A DNA stretch of 7,936 nt from Paracoccaceae bacterium (GCA_002401945.1 NVUP01000005.1:123803-131738); one strand, 5' to 3'. Positions 1 through 6,188 are shown, numbered from the stretch's first letter. The notes: generated from the letters alone by a model not told the origin. Made by a program: numbers and translations.

Positions 1-150
1 AACCACGTTCTTGACTGTGCCCGCCTTGGCGCCGACGTGATCACCGCACCGCCCGCCGTGATCAAGGCCCTGGTCAACCACCCGCTGACCGACAAAGGTC
101 TGGCAACTTTCCTGGCCGACATCAAAACGGCAGGCATCAAAATCCTGTAA
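1..150 (+). CDS. fsa: Transaldolase / fructose-6-phosphate aldolase, C-terminal end (partial)
   Basis: This is the last 49 codons of a gene that begins outside the window; it ends in TAA. The visible protein opens with [20 protein letters not shown] and continues through HPLTDKGL to the C-terminus GIKIL. That is the closing beta-strand/helix signature ([12 protein letters not shown], then HPLTDKGL and a final helix) of the small transaldolase family, which includes both fructose-6-phosphate aldolases and short transaldolases of about 215-220 residues. These cytoplasmic TIM-barrel enzymes use a Schiff-base lysine to transfer or cleave a dihydroxyacetone unit between sugar phosphates. The catalytic lysine lies upstream of the window, so transaldolase and aldolase activity cannot be told apart here. 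The gene is followed after 22 bp by a strong terminator, so it is the last gene of its transcript. In this bacterial group it is commonly found near DUF484-xerC, as here. Confidence 0.9.
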   Translation, partial: NHVLDCARLGADVITAPPAVIKALVNHPLTDKGLATFLADIKTAGIKIL

Positions 151-172
151 GCACAGTAACAGCTTACAGATC

Positions 173-203
173 AAGGGAGGTGCCTAACGGTGCCTCCCTT
201 TTC
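173..203 (+). terminator. Intrinsic terminator of the transaldolase gene
   Basis: A stem of about 12-13 pairs is visible: AAGGGAGGTGCC pairs with GGTGCCTCCCTT, including two G-U pairs, around a TAAC loop. It is followed directly by a T run (TTTT, C, then more T). It begins 22 bp after the transaldolase stop codon and should isolate that gene from the small gene at 446. Confidence 0.9.
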
Positions 204-381
204 ATTTGAAACGGCAAGTCAGCTTTGCAATGTCGCGCGACCGACCCATTGCCCCCTTTCGTGTACGGCGCAGCAAATGGCAGCAAGGAGGGGACGTTAC
301 ATTCATTGGCTGTTTATAGGTCCAGCACCAAGGCCCTCAGCCCATGGTGCTTGGAGAAAATCGGTGTGCAGGGTATGAACG

Positions 382-387
382 TATAAT
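382..387 (+). promoter_or_regulatory. Possible -10 element upstream of the 86-residue gene
   Basis: A perfect TATAAT lies 58 bp before the start codon at 446, in an otherwise gene-free stretch after a terminator. No convincing -35 hexamer sits 15-18 bp upstream and there is no extended -10 TG, so the call rests on position and one hexamer only. Apart from the terminator at its left end, the gap from 151 to 445 holds nothing else I can name. Confidence 0.3.
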
Positions 388-445
388 TCTAACCTACGGA
401 TCCTGCAGTCGGGTTATAAAACAGGCATGAAATGAAGGACACCAA

Positions 446-706
446 ATGAACCTCGAAAAACTTTCAAAACGAGTGAAGCAAGAGTTGGAAGCTGCGCTTT
501 CCGCCGATCTTCCGGCCACTGAGCGGGAGGCGATTTTTGAAATCGTTCAGCGGGCGATGCTCGACGCATCTAATCGCACGCACCGCGAGATGAAAGAAAC
601 TGCAGTTGTCTGCTGCGGCCCTGAGGCCGACCTCGCCCACAAGATTCAAGAGCAAATGGACAAAAAACGTGCCATGTTAATTGCCAACTTGAGTGCGATG
701 CGTTGA
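446..706 (+). CDS. Small charged helical protein, unknown function (86 aa)
   Basis: I do not recognise this protein. The start is supported by a purine-rich Shine-Dalgarno (AAGGA at about 434-438) eight bases ahead of ATG, and the gene ends in TGA. The product is highly charged and reads as amphipathic helix for most of its length: residues 1-20 (EKLSKRVKQELEAAL), 24-53 (EREAIFEIVQRAMLDA and on) and 60-86. A break around residues 54-59 contains a Cys-Cys pair (C56, C57) next to Gly-Pro. There is no signal peptide or membrane segment, so a cytoplasmic protein is expected. It has its own gap on both sides, with a terminator before it and about 380 bp of unassigned sequence after it, and is probably monocistronic. 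It could be a small regulatory or structural protein. No function can be assigned from the sequence. Confidence 0.6.
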   Translation: MNLEKLSKRVKQELEAALSADLPATEREAIFEIVQRAMLDASNRTHREMKETAVVCCGPEADLAHKIQEQMDKKRAMLIANLSAMR

Positions 707-804
707 CGTGACGCAGAAGACTGGCGCTTTGTCCGCATAAGGTTAACGCGACCGTAGCGGTAATTCGGCATCCCCGACGGGCTTTTGGAGCCGTCGCAGC
801 ACCC

Positions 805-826
805 TATGGTTGGTTTATGGTTGGTT
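805..826. repeat. 11-bp tandem direct duplication
   Basis: TATGGTTGGTT occurs twice in immediate succession (805-815 and 816-826) in the gap between the 86-residue gene and DUF484. Only two copies are present. This may be simple slippage rather than a functional element. Confidence 0.6.
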
Positions 827-1051
827 TCTAAACTGCGGATTTTTCTGCATCTGGGACATCGGCGCCGCGCGCAGAGAATGTCAGGAAGCGCCCCTTCTAC
901 ACGGGCGGACAGGTTGCCTTGGCGCCGGGCGTACGGCCCAACCGGACATAGAATCTATGATCCCACTCCCCGGACGGGCGCCCTCTGATCACCCTGCATG
1001 CGCAAAAACCTGCCCCTGTGCGGAATTTTCCCAACCAATCGTTAAATCTCA

Positions 1052-1060
1052 TGTTATAAC
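1052..1060 (+). promoter_or_regulatory. Extended -10 promoter candidate for DUF484-xerC
   Basis: TGTTATAAC reads as an extended -10 element: TG, one base, then TATAAC, which matches the consensus at five of six positions. It lies 28 bp before the DUF484 ATG, predicting a 5' leader of about 20 nt that still includes the ribosome binding site. No clear -35 hexamer is present, which is compatible with an extended -10 promoter. Confidence 0.4.
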
Positions 1061-1088
1061 CTGCGCCAAACCCACCAGAGGTCATGAC

Positions 1089-1796
1089 ATGAGCAGCAGC
1101 CCTAAATTGGAAGACGCCCTGCGCCGGGCCATTGTCGACAAGCCGGATGCGGTGCTTGACGATCAATTGGCGATGAACGCGCTGGTTTCGGCCAATGAAC
1201 GTGCCATGGGGGCAAATATTGTCGATCTGCGCGGCATCGCTATGGAGCGGATGGAGGCGCGGCTGGATCGGCTGGAAGATACCCATCGCTCGGTCATTGC
1301 CGCGGCCTATGACAATCTGGCCGGCACCAATCAGATTCACCGGGCTGTGCTGTCGCTGATGGATCCGACCAATTTTGAGGACTTCCTGAAAAACCTGCGC
1401 GGCGACCTGACCAGTGTTTTGCGGTTGGATGCCGTCACACTGGTGTTGGAAACGGTGCAAACCGATGAAAACCCCGCCGTCAAACGCATGGGGGAAGTGC
1501 TGAACATCGTCGAGCCGGGCTTTATCGATGATTACATCAGCCAGGGTCGCGGCGGCATGATCCGCCCGGTCACCCTGCGCCAGGTGCAAGGCGCCACATC
1601 ACAGCTCTTTGGTGATAAGGCGGATTGGATCCGCTCTGAGGCCTGCCTAAAACTGGACTTTGGCAATGGCCGCCTGCCCGGCCTGCTGGTGATGGGCGCC
1701 GAGGATCCGCATCAATTCACCCCGCAGCACGGCACCGACCTGCTGACCTTCTTTAGTGGCGTGTTTGAACGGTCGATGCGTCACTGGCTGTCGTGA
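1089..1796 (+). CDS. DUF484 family protein (235 aa)
   Basis: The product belongs to the DUF484 family, soluble cytoplasmic proteins with a GAF-like fold whose gene typically sits directly before xerC; the biochemical role is unknown. Visible features are an N-terminal helical segment (residues 1-70, with a charged coiled-coil-like stretch MERMEARLDRLE near 51-62), a central alpha/beta region, and the conserved family ending with F, P, a GTDLLTFF motif and an ERSMRHWL-type helix (about residues 210-234). I chose the ATG at 1089 because AGAGG lies 7 bp upstream and MSSSPKLEDALRRAI resembles family N-termini. An in-frame ATG at 810 would add 93 residues of low-quality sequence. The TGA stop overlaps the GTG of xerC, indicating translational coupling. 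Confidence 0.9.
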   Translation: MSSSPKLEDALRRAIVDKPDAVLDDQLAMNALVSANERAMGANIVDLRGIAMERMEARLDRLEDTHRSVIAAAYDNLAGTNQIHRAVLSLMDPTNFEDFLKNLRGDLTSVLRLDAVTLVLETVQTDENPAVKRMGEVLNIVEPGFIDDYISQGRGGMIRPVTLRQVQGATSQLFGDKADWIRSEACLKLDFGNGRLPGLLVMGAEDPHQFTPQHGTDLLTFFSGVFERSMRHWLS

Positions 1797-2713
1797 GCCT
1801 GATCTCGCCCGCCTGCCGCGACGCGCTGCAGCATTGGTTGGCCAGCCAAAAGGCGCTGAACGGCGCTGCCGACAACACTCTGACCGCCTATCGCGGCGAT
1901 CTGGGTGAATTCCTCTCGTTTATGACAGTGCATTTTGGCAGCCCTCAGGGATTGGGCGCATTGCAAACCATCACCACCGCCGACATGCGCGCCTGGATGG
2001 CTAAGACCCGCAATTCCGGCACCGGTGCGCGCTCGCTGGCGCGCAAGCTGTCGGCAGTGAAAAGCTTCTACCGCTGGCTGGCCGAGCGCGAAGGCTTTGA
2101 GCCAACCTCGGTGCTGATGGCCCGCGCCCCCAAGTTTCAGAAAAAGCTGCCCCGCCCCTTGGCAGCCGAGGCGGCCAAGGCGGTGCTGGACACGGTTGAG
2201 CATCAATCCACCTCAGATTGGGTCGCCGCGCGCGACGTGGCTGTGGTGACCCTGCTGTACGGCTGCGGCTTGCGGATATCCGAGGCGCTGGGGCTGCAGG
2301 GCAAAGACGCGCCGATTGCCGCAGTGCTGCGGATCACCGGCAAAGGCGGCAAGGAACGGATTGTTCCGGTCATCGGTGTGGCGCGCGTCGCGGTTGATCG
2401 TTACCTGACCCTGTGCCCCCACCCGCAAGAGGCAGACGCGCCGCTGTTTCGCGGCGTGCGCGGCGGTGCGCTGAACCCGCGACTGATCCAGGGCGTGATG
2501 GCCAAGGCCCGCGCCCAATTGGGCCTGCCCGCCACCGCCACCCCCCATGCGCTGCGCCACAGTTTTGCCACCCATCTGCTGGAGGCGGGCGGTGATCTGC
2601 GCACAATTCAAGAGCTGTTGGGGCATGCCTCGCTGTCGACAACCCAGGCCTATACCGCCGTCAACACCGCGCATCTGATGGAGGTCTACAACCGCACCCA
2701 CCCCAAGGCCTGA
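1793..2713 (+). CDS. xerC: Tyrosine recombinase XerC (306 aa)
   Basis: This is a site-specific tyrosine recombinase which, with XerD, resolves chromosome dimers at dif during division. Residues about 8-100 form the SAM-like core-binding domain (HWLASQKALNGAADNTLTAY, then SFYRWL). Residues about 120-300 form the catalytic domain. The full catalytic set is visible: R161 (in GCGLRISEAL), K184 (TGKGGKER), H252 and R255 (PHALRHSFATHL), H278 (LLGHASLSTTQ) and the nucleophile Y287 (QAYTAV). The length is normal for XerC (about 300 aa). The start is a GTG at 1793 within a 4-bp overlap (GTGA) with the DUF484 stop, so the two are translationally coupled. The DUF484 neighbour favours XerC over XerD or an integrase. 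Nothing looks broken. Confidence 0.95.
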   Translation: MSLISPACRDALQHWLASQKALNGAADNTLTAYRGDLGEFLSFMTVHFGSPQGLGALQTITTADMRAWMAKTRNSGTGARSLARKLSAVKSFYRWLAEREGFEPTSVLMARAPKFQKKLPRPLAAEAAKAVLDTVEHQSTSDWVAARDVAVVTLLYGCGLRISEALGLQGKDAPIAAVLRITGKGGKERIVPVIGVARVAVDRYLTLCPHPQEADAPLFRGVRGGALNPRLIQGVMAKARAQLGLPATATPHALRHSFATHLLEAGGDLRTIQELLGHASLSTTQAYTAVNTAHLMEVYNRTHPKA

Positions 2714-2815
2714 CCGCGTCACAGGCTTGTGTACCATCGTGCACTGTAGATCCGCCGGAAACCTGTAGCTTTGCCAAACCAAGCTGGTGATAGCAAAATG
2801 ACGGGAGCCAACACC

Positions 2816-3403
2816 ATGACCAATACACTGAAAATACTGGCCGTAATATCCGCCACCGTGATCTCGGGCACCGCCGCACATGCGCAGGATTGTCCGGTAT
2901 CAACCACTGACCCCTTTGATCTGACAGAGGCCGATATCGCCAGCATTTATGACTGCATCGGCGATAAGATGGTCGAGGGCTATGCCAAGGGCGGCGATAT
3001 GGTGGCCAAGAACTACCGCAACTGGACCGTCACCGGCACCCGCCACGGCGTGGCTGGTGCCCATGGCAACCGGTTGTTGTTGACCTATGCCAACGACATT
3101 GCCGCCGAGGACTATCTGAAATTTGCCGAAGAGGGCGTGGTGATGCCGGTTGGCTCACGCCTGGCCAAAGAAAGCATCAAGATCAACAAAAAGAAAAATG
3201 CCGCTGTAGTGGGGCCATTGTTCATCATGACCAAACTGGAGGCCGGGGCTGCGCCCAAAACCAACGACTGGCTCTATGGTGGTGTGCTGCCCAATGGCAA
3301 ACCGATGAAATTCAAGCAGGCTTTTTGCCACGACTGCCATCAAAGCTGGGAAGATCAGGATTATCTGGCCTATCCCCTGGAAGAAGTCCGCGTCGGCAAC
3401 TGA
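2816..3403 (+). CDS. Exported cytochrome P460 family haem protein (195 aa)
   Basis: The N-terminus is a Sec signal peptide: a basic start (MTNTLK), a hydrophobic core, and a predicted cleavage after AHA at residue 23, giving a periplasmic protein. Near the C-terminus, CHDCH (residues 171-175) is a c-type haem attachment motif. The stretch before it (ESIKINKKKN, then PLFIMTKLEAG and NDWLYGGVLPNGKPM) matches the cytochrome P460 domain pattern. Characterised relatives oxidise hydroxylamine with NO (P460, with a lysine crosslinked to the haem) or bind NO (cytochrome c'-beta). Which applies here, and which lysine might crosslink, cannot be told. C26 and C47 could form a disulphide. ATG 2816 is preferred over ATG 2771 and 2798 because GGGAG lies 8 bp upstream and the signal peptide then begins normally. 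The gene has no evident partner. A near-palindrome GTGTA-N6-TGCAC (2729-2744) lies upstream. Confidence 0.82.
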   Translation: MTNTLKILAVISATVISGTAAHAQDCPVSTTDPFDLTEADIASIYDCIGDKMVEGYAKGGDMVAKNYRNWTVTGTRHGVAGAHGNRLLLTYANDIAAEDYLKFAEEGVVMPVGSRLAKESIKINKKKNAAVVGPLFIMTKLEAGAAPKTNDWLYGGVLPNGKPMKFKQAFCHDCHQSWEDQDYLAYPLEEVRVGN

Positions 3404-3411
3404 CATCACCT

Positions 3412-3438
3412 CCCGGCCTTGTGTTGTGGCAGGCCGGG
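3412..3438 (+). terminator. Hairpin after the cytochrome gene
   Basis: A perfect 8-bp stem, CCCGGCCT with AGGCCGGG, encloses an 11-base loop and starts 9 bp after the cytochrome stop. No T run follows, so it may protect the transcript end or be an imperfect terminator rather than a classical intrinsic one. Confidence 0.45.
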
Positions 3439-3488
3439 TCGGGGCAGAAAGATAAAATGCAGGATATTTTTCGCCAACCCAACAACCT

Positions 3489-3496
3489 ATGGTTAA
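3489..3496 (-). promoter_or_regulatory. CtrA-like half-site upstream of the EF-hand gene
   Basis: ATGGTTAA on the plus strand is the exact reverse complement of TTAACCAT, the half-site bound by the alphaproteobacterial cell-cycle/motility regulator CtrA in Caulobacter. It sits 47 bp before the ATG at 3544. A weak -10-like TATTAT (3521-3526) lies downstream, but it is close to the ribosome binding site and lacks a good -35 hexamer. A single 8-bp match can occur by chance. Confidence 0.25.
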
Positions 3497-3543
3497 ACCC
3501 TTTCAGGTGTCTTGGCTTCATATTATTCCAGAAAGGAAGCCAA

Positions 3544-3846
3544 ATGAATATTTCCACTGCTGCATCATTGCCCACCACCACCACTGCTCCAGCCCCTTCG
3601 CCCGTTGGGTTAAAAGATCATCTGGGTCAGCTCGATTTCAGTCATGTGTTAAAAGAGCTCGACCTTGATGGCGACGGCCAGGTCTCGGACCAGGAATTTG
3701 ACGTTTATCGCGCTGCCAAGGCTGCGCGCGGCGAGTTCATTGCGGCGGACGGCCCAAGCGATCTGAAGACCGGGCGCCACAGTGCCAGCGAAGTGACCGA
3801 GACCCTGTTTCGCGAAGTGATGGAAAACCGCCAATCTGACAGCTGA
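3544..3846 (+). CDS. Small single-EF-hand protein (100 aa)
   Basis: The protein contains one canonical EF-hand calcium-binding loop at residues 40-51, DLDGDGQVSDQE. It has Asp at positions 1, 3 and 5, Gly at 6, a hydrophobic Val at 8, Ser at 9 and the bidentate Glu at 12, so calcium binding is likely. The flanking entering (FSHVLKEL) and exiting (FDVYRAAKAAR) helices are present. No second full loop is visible; residues 70-95 form a degenerate partner region (SASEVTETLFREVM). The first 20 residues are Thr/Ala/Pro-rich (TAASLPTTTTAPAP) and are not a standard Sec signal. The start at 3544 is supported by GAAAGGAAG ending 4 bp upstream; a longer frame back to 3325 would run inside the cytochrome gene. 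pcs begins 39 bp downstream, so co-transcription is possible. The target is unknown. Confidence 0.78.
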   Translation: MNISTAASLPTTTTAPAPSPVGLKDHLGQLDFSHVLKELDLDGDGQVSDQEFDVYRAAKAARGEFIAADGPSDLKTGRHSASEVTETLFREVMENRQSDS

Positions 3847-3885
3847 GCCCTTGCAGCCCGAGGGGAAATTCGCCATCACAGGTAA

Positions 3886-4593
3886 ATGACCCCTCAGATC
3901 CGCGCCCTTTGTGTCCACCTATTCACCGCCACTGGCGCCGTTTTGGCGATGCTGGCGATGTTGGCGGCTGTTGAGCAAAAATGGGACCTGATGTTTCTGT
4001 GGCTGGTGGTGGCCTTTGCCGTTGACGGCGTTGATGGCCCACTGGCCCGTCACTTTGATGTCAAAACCTATGCACCTGAATTTGATGGCGTGCTGTTGGA
4101 TCTGATTATCGACTATCTGACCTATGTGTTCATCCCGGCTTTTGCGCTGTTCAACTCGGGGCTGATGGCGGGCTGGACAGGCTGGTTCGCGATCATTGTC
4201 ATCACCTTTGCCAGCGCGATGTATTTTGCCGATACCCGGATGAAAACCAAGGACAACTCGTTCTCAGGCTTTCCCGGTTGCTGGAACATGGTGGTGCTGG
4301 TGATCTTTGCGCTGCAACCCAGCCACTGGACCAGCCTGGCGCTGGTCAGCCTGGTGTCGGTGGGCATGTTTGTGCCGCTGAAATTTGTCCACCCGGTGCG
4401 CACCGAGCGTTGGCGCGTGGTGTCGCTGCCAATGGCATTGGGCTGGACCTTCTTTGCCGGCTGGGCCGCCTGGGTTGATTTTCATCCCCAAAGCTGGGCC
4501 CACTGGGGGCTGGTGGTGACTTCGATCTATCTGCTGTTTGTTGGCATCGTTCAGCAGATCATTCCGGTGCAGGCCAAAGTTCAGAACAACTGA
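3886..4593 (+). CDS. pcs: Phosphatidylcholine synthase (235 aa)
   Basis: Pcs condenses CDP-diacylglycerol with choline to make phosphatidylcholine and CMP (EC 2.7.8.24) at the inner membrane. The catalytic CDP-alcohol phosphotransferase motif is present in the longer form seen in Pcs: D50-G51-x2-A54-R55-x12-G68-x3-D72-x3-D76. Ordinary family members have 8 residues in the x12 gap, so this spacing is the best evidence for Pcs over PgsA or PssA. About eight hydrophobic segments are visible, among them residues 12-28, 34-48, 78-93, 98-113, 133-143, 150-164, 181-197 and 207-226. The length is close to rhizobial Pcs (about 240). An in-frame TAA lies directly before the ATG, which fixes it as the first possible start; the Shine-Dalgarno is weak (AGG, 3 bp away), suggesting poor initiation or coupling to the EF-hand gene 39 bp upstream. 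It implies growth in the presence of choline. Confidence 0.93.
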   Translation: MTPQIRALCVHLFTATGAVLAMLAMLAAVEQKWDLMFLWLVVAFAVDGVDGPLARHFDVKTYAPEFDGVLLDLIIDYLTYVFIPAFALFNSGLMAGWTGWFAIIVITFASAMYFADTRMKTKDNSFSGFPGCWNMVVLVIFALQPSHWTSLALVSLVSVGMFVPLKFVHPVRTERWRVVSLPMALGWTFFAGWAAWVDFHPQSWAHWGLVVTSIYLLFVGIVQQIIPVQAKVQNN

Positions 4594-4610
4594 TACTCAG
4601 TCCACTGACG

Positions 4611-4645
4611 GAGCCGGCACCGCCGCGCCGCGCCTGCCTTGGCTC
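4611..4645. terminator. Hairpin between convergent pcs and transporter genes
   Basis: GAGCCGGCA pairs with TGCC-TT-GGCTC (nine pairs with a 2-base bulge) around a GC-rich loop, 17 bp after the pcs stop and about 90 bp beyond the transporter stop on the other strand. There is no T run on either side, so its role as a terminator is uncertain. The rest of the 4594-4737 gap shows only a tight TCAGT-CC-ACTGA palindrome (4597-4608). Confidence 0.3.
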
Positions 4646-4737
4646 TGCCTGTTCAAACCTGAAATGATCCCCCAGGAAGCCGCGTCTCATCACCCCAAGG
4701 TCAGACGCTGCCCGCTGTCATTCTCGGTTCGCTCGGT

Positions 4738-5574
4738 TCAGATCCGCGTCAGCACCACGCCGCCAACAATCAACACCGTGGCTATTGCCTTGCTCCGGTC
4801 AAACCGCTCGCGGAACACCACCACGCCAATCAGCACCGCAAACAGGATCGAGGTCTCGCGCAGCGCCGTCACCAATGCGATCGGTGCCTGGGTCATTGCC
4901 CAGACTGCAATCCAATACGCCCCCAGTGATGCCCCACCCGCCATGCTACCGCGCAACCAATCCCGACGGCCTGCGGCAAGGCCCGACGGCCCCCGCCGCC
5001 ACAACGCCCAGGAGCCAAAGATCACCCCGTCGATCAGGAACATCCAGGCGACAAACACCGTGGCATCCCCCGCCACCCGCGCGCCCAGCCCATCAATCAG
5101 CGAATAACAGGCGGTCATCAGCGCCGAGGCCAAGGCAAACCGCAGCGTATGACGGCTCTCATCATTGCTGAACACGCCGCGCGCCATCGCGATGATACCA
5201 ATGCCCAGCGCCGCAATCCCGAGATACTCCTGCATCGACAGTTGATCGGTCAGGAAAAACACTCCAACCAGCGCCACCAGCATCGGCGCCAACCCGCGGG
5301 CAATCGGATAGACCCGGCTCAGATCACCGTGTTCATAGGCTGAGGACAGAAAAAACTTATACAGCGAATGCACCAGCCCCGAACCCAGCAACCACAGCCA
5401 GACCTGGCCCTGAGGCAGCGGCAGGACAAGTGTCATCAGCAGCCCCATCAGCCCCTGCGAGGTCGACAGGATGAACATCGCCTGAAACTTGTCATCGCCG
5501 GTTTTGACCAGCGCATTCCAGCCCGCATGCAGAAAGGCGGCAAACAGCACGGCCAGAAAAAGTGTCGCGCTCAT
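4738..5574 (-). CDS. EamA/DMT-family membrane transporter (278 aa)
   Basis: This is an integral inner-membrane protein of the drug/metabolite transporter superfamily. Ten hydrophobic segments fall in two homologous EamA halves (about residues 4-131 and 147-277), the usual 10-TM layout and length. Typical family signatures are visible: the first helix ends in AGWNALVK (17-24), AYEHGDLSRVYPIARGLAP (79-97) precedes the fourth helix, and ALRETSILFAVLIG, then FRERF (237-258), lies in the equivalent place in the second half. Family members export or import small metabolites such as amino acids or nucleotide-related compounds; the substrate cannot be read from sequence. The ATG is supported by GAGGA 5 bp upstream, and the gene starts 7 bp after the ogt stop, so the two form an operon. 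Co-transcription with a DNA-repair gene need not mean related function. Confidence 0.85.
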   Translation of the reverse strand: MSATLFLAVLFAAFLHAGWNALVKTGDDKFQAMFILSTSQGLMGLLMTLVLPLPQGQVWLWLLGSGLVHSLYKFFLSSAYEHGDLSRVYPIARGLAPMLVALVGVFFLTDQLSMQEYLGIAALGIGIIAMARGVFSNDESRHTLRFALASALMTACYSLIDGLGARVAGDATVFVAWMFLIDGVIFGSWALWRRGPSGLAAGRRDWLRGSMAGGASLGAYWIAVWAMTQAPIALVTALRETSILFAVLIGVVVFRERFDRSKAIATVLIVGGVVLTRI

Positions 5575-5581
5575 GCAGTCC

Positions 5582-6049
5582 TCAAATCAACAGCCCAGCA
5601 GCACCTTCGTGTTTTAACAGCACCACCTTGGTCTCCACCCCGCCAGCGCCGGAAAATCCGCCCAACCCAGTGGCGCCCAGCACCCGGTGGCACGGGATGA
5701 TCACCGGAATAGGATTGGCACCGCAGGCATTGCCCACCGATTGTGCTGCACCACCCAGATCACGGGCAATTTCGCCATAGGTGCGGGTTTCGCCAAAGGG
5801 GATCGCCGACATGGCATCACAGACCGCGCGCTGAAAATCGGACCCCTGCACCTGCAAGGGCAGGTCAAAACCCTGCAATTCTCCGGCAAAATAGGCCCGC
5901 AACTGCTCCAGCGCCGCATCCAACAAGGTGGAACGCGCCTGGCCTGCATTGGACCACTTTACGCTCACAATAGCCCCGTCCCGCTCTTCAACTGAGAGCA
6001 TACCAACGGGAGTTTCAAGCGACGCAATGGGCATGAGATGCACCCTCAT
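5582..6049 (-). CDS. ogt: Methylated-DNA--protein-cysteine methyltransferase (155 aa)
   Basis: This suicide DNA-repair protein moves the alkyl group from O6-alkylguanine (and O4-alkylthymine) to its own cysteine. The active site PCHRV is at residues 119-123 with acceptor C120, preceded by NPIPVII (from N112) and followed by GGFSG (130-134) and a KVVLLKHEG helix. The winged-helix recognition region (FQRAVCDAM, IPFGETRTYGEIA) spans about residues 72-95. The arginine that flips the damaged base in human AGT (R128, in AARAVG) aligns with Q103 here (AAQSVG). The length fits an Ogt without the Ada regulatory domain. Two starts are possible: ATG 6049 (AGGA upstream) and ATG 6034 (150 aa, GAGGG about 8 bp upstream); both begin before the conserved region. 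It heads a two-gene operon with the transporter and is divergent from the gene at 6232. Confidence 0.92.
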   Translation of the reverse strand: MRVHLMPIASLETPVGMLSVEERDGAIVSVKWSNAGQARSTLLDAALEQLRAYFAGELQGFDLPLQVQGSDFQRAVCDAMSAIPFGETRTYGEIARDLGGAAQSVGNACGANPIPVIIPCHRVLGATGLGGFSGAGGVETKVVLLKHEGAAGLLI

Positions 6050-6149
6050 TCATTCCTACGATGAGCGCAAGAGGACACCAAGGTTAACACAATCCCTAAC
6101 AAATCTGAAGCTTGAGACACTGGGCAAACGGCATTCTGGCCCACCTCCA

Positions 6150-6188
6150 TTAACCTTTATTAAGATTTCTCCCCAGCTCTTCTAAAAT
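6150..6188 (+). promoter_or_regulatory. Promoter with overlapping CtrA-like site, upstream of the 143-residue gene
   Basis: A -35-like TTAAGA (6160-6165) and -10-like TAAAAT (6183-6188) are separated by 17 bp, about 43 bp before the start codon. TTAACC-TTTA-TTAA at 6150-6163 gives two TTAA half-sites spaced by 6 bases and overlapping the -35. CtrA-activated promoters carry TTAA-N7-TTAA at this place, so the arrangement is one base short of consensus. The region is strikingly AT-rich for this genome. Confidence 0.35.

Larger units (their letters stand above)
707..1088 (+). other. Intergenic region with no convincing gene; leader of DUF484-xerC at its right end
   Basis: An open frame runs in from position 810 in phase with DUF484. 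Its translation is rich in Pro, Cys and Arg and does not resemble the DUF484 family, so I treat it as non-coding. The stretch holds an 11-bp tandem duplication (805-826), several short GC-rich inverted segments around 915-940 without a T run, and a promoter-like element near 1052-1060. No tRNA or other RNA gene was recognised. Confidence 0.5.

Noticed and set aside
190..378. 62-codon open frame beginning GTG after the transaldolase gene
   Set aside because: It starts inside the terminator hairpin, lacks a ribosome binding site and encodes a Cys/Pro/Arg-rich sequence without recognisable features.
742..747. GTTAAC palindrome after the 86-residue gene
   Set aside because: A lone hexamer with no partner site and no gene start nearby.
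810..1088. In-frame 93-residue N-terminal extension of DUF484
   Set aside because: The extension is Cys/Pro/Arg-rich and unlike the family, contains the likely promoter, and ATG 1089 has a good ribosome binding site.
897..1589. 230-codon minus-strand frame opposite DUF484
   Set aside because: It is the antisense shadow of a recognised gene, with His/Gln-rich composition and no known motif.
2213..2881. 222-codon minus-strand frame over xerC and the cytochrome start
   Set aside because: Gly/Gln/His-rich antisense of xerC, whose full catalytic set proves the plus strand is coding.
4538..5171. Plus-strand frames of 189 and 128 codons opposite the EamA transporter
   Set aside because: Their products are Ser/Pro/Arg-rich shadows, while the minus-strand frame gives a clean ten-helix transporter.
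6083..6102. TTAACACAATCCCTAAC as a CtrA site for ogt
   Set aside because: The half-sites are spaced by 8 and the second is CTAA, too far from TTAA-N7-TTAA to support.
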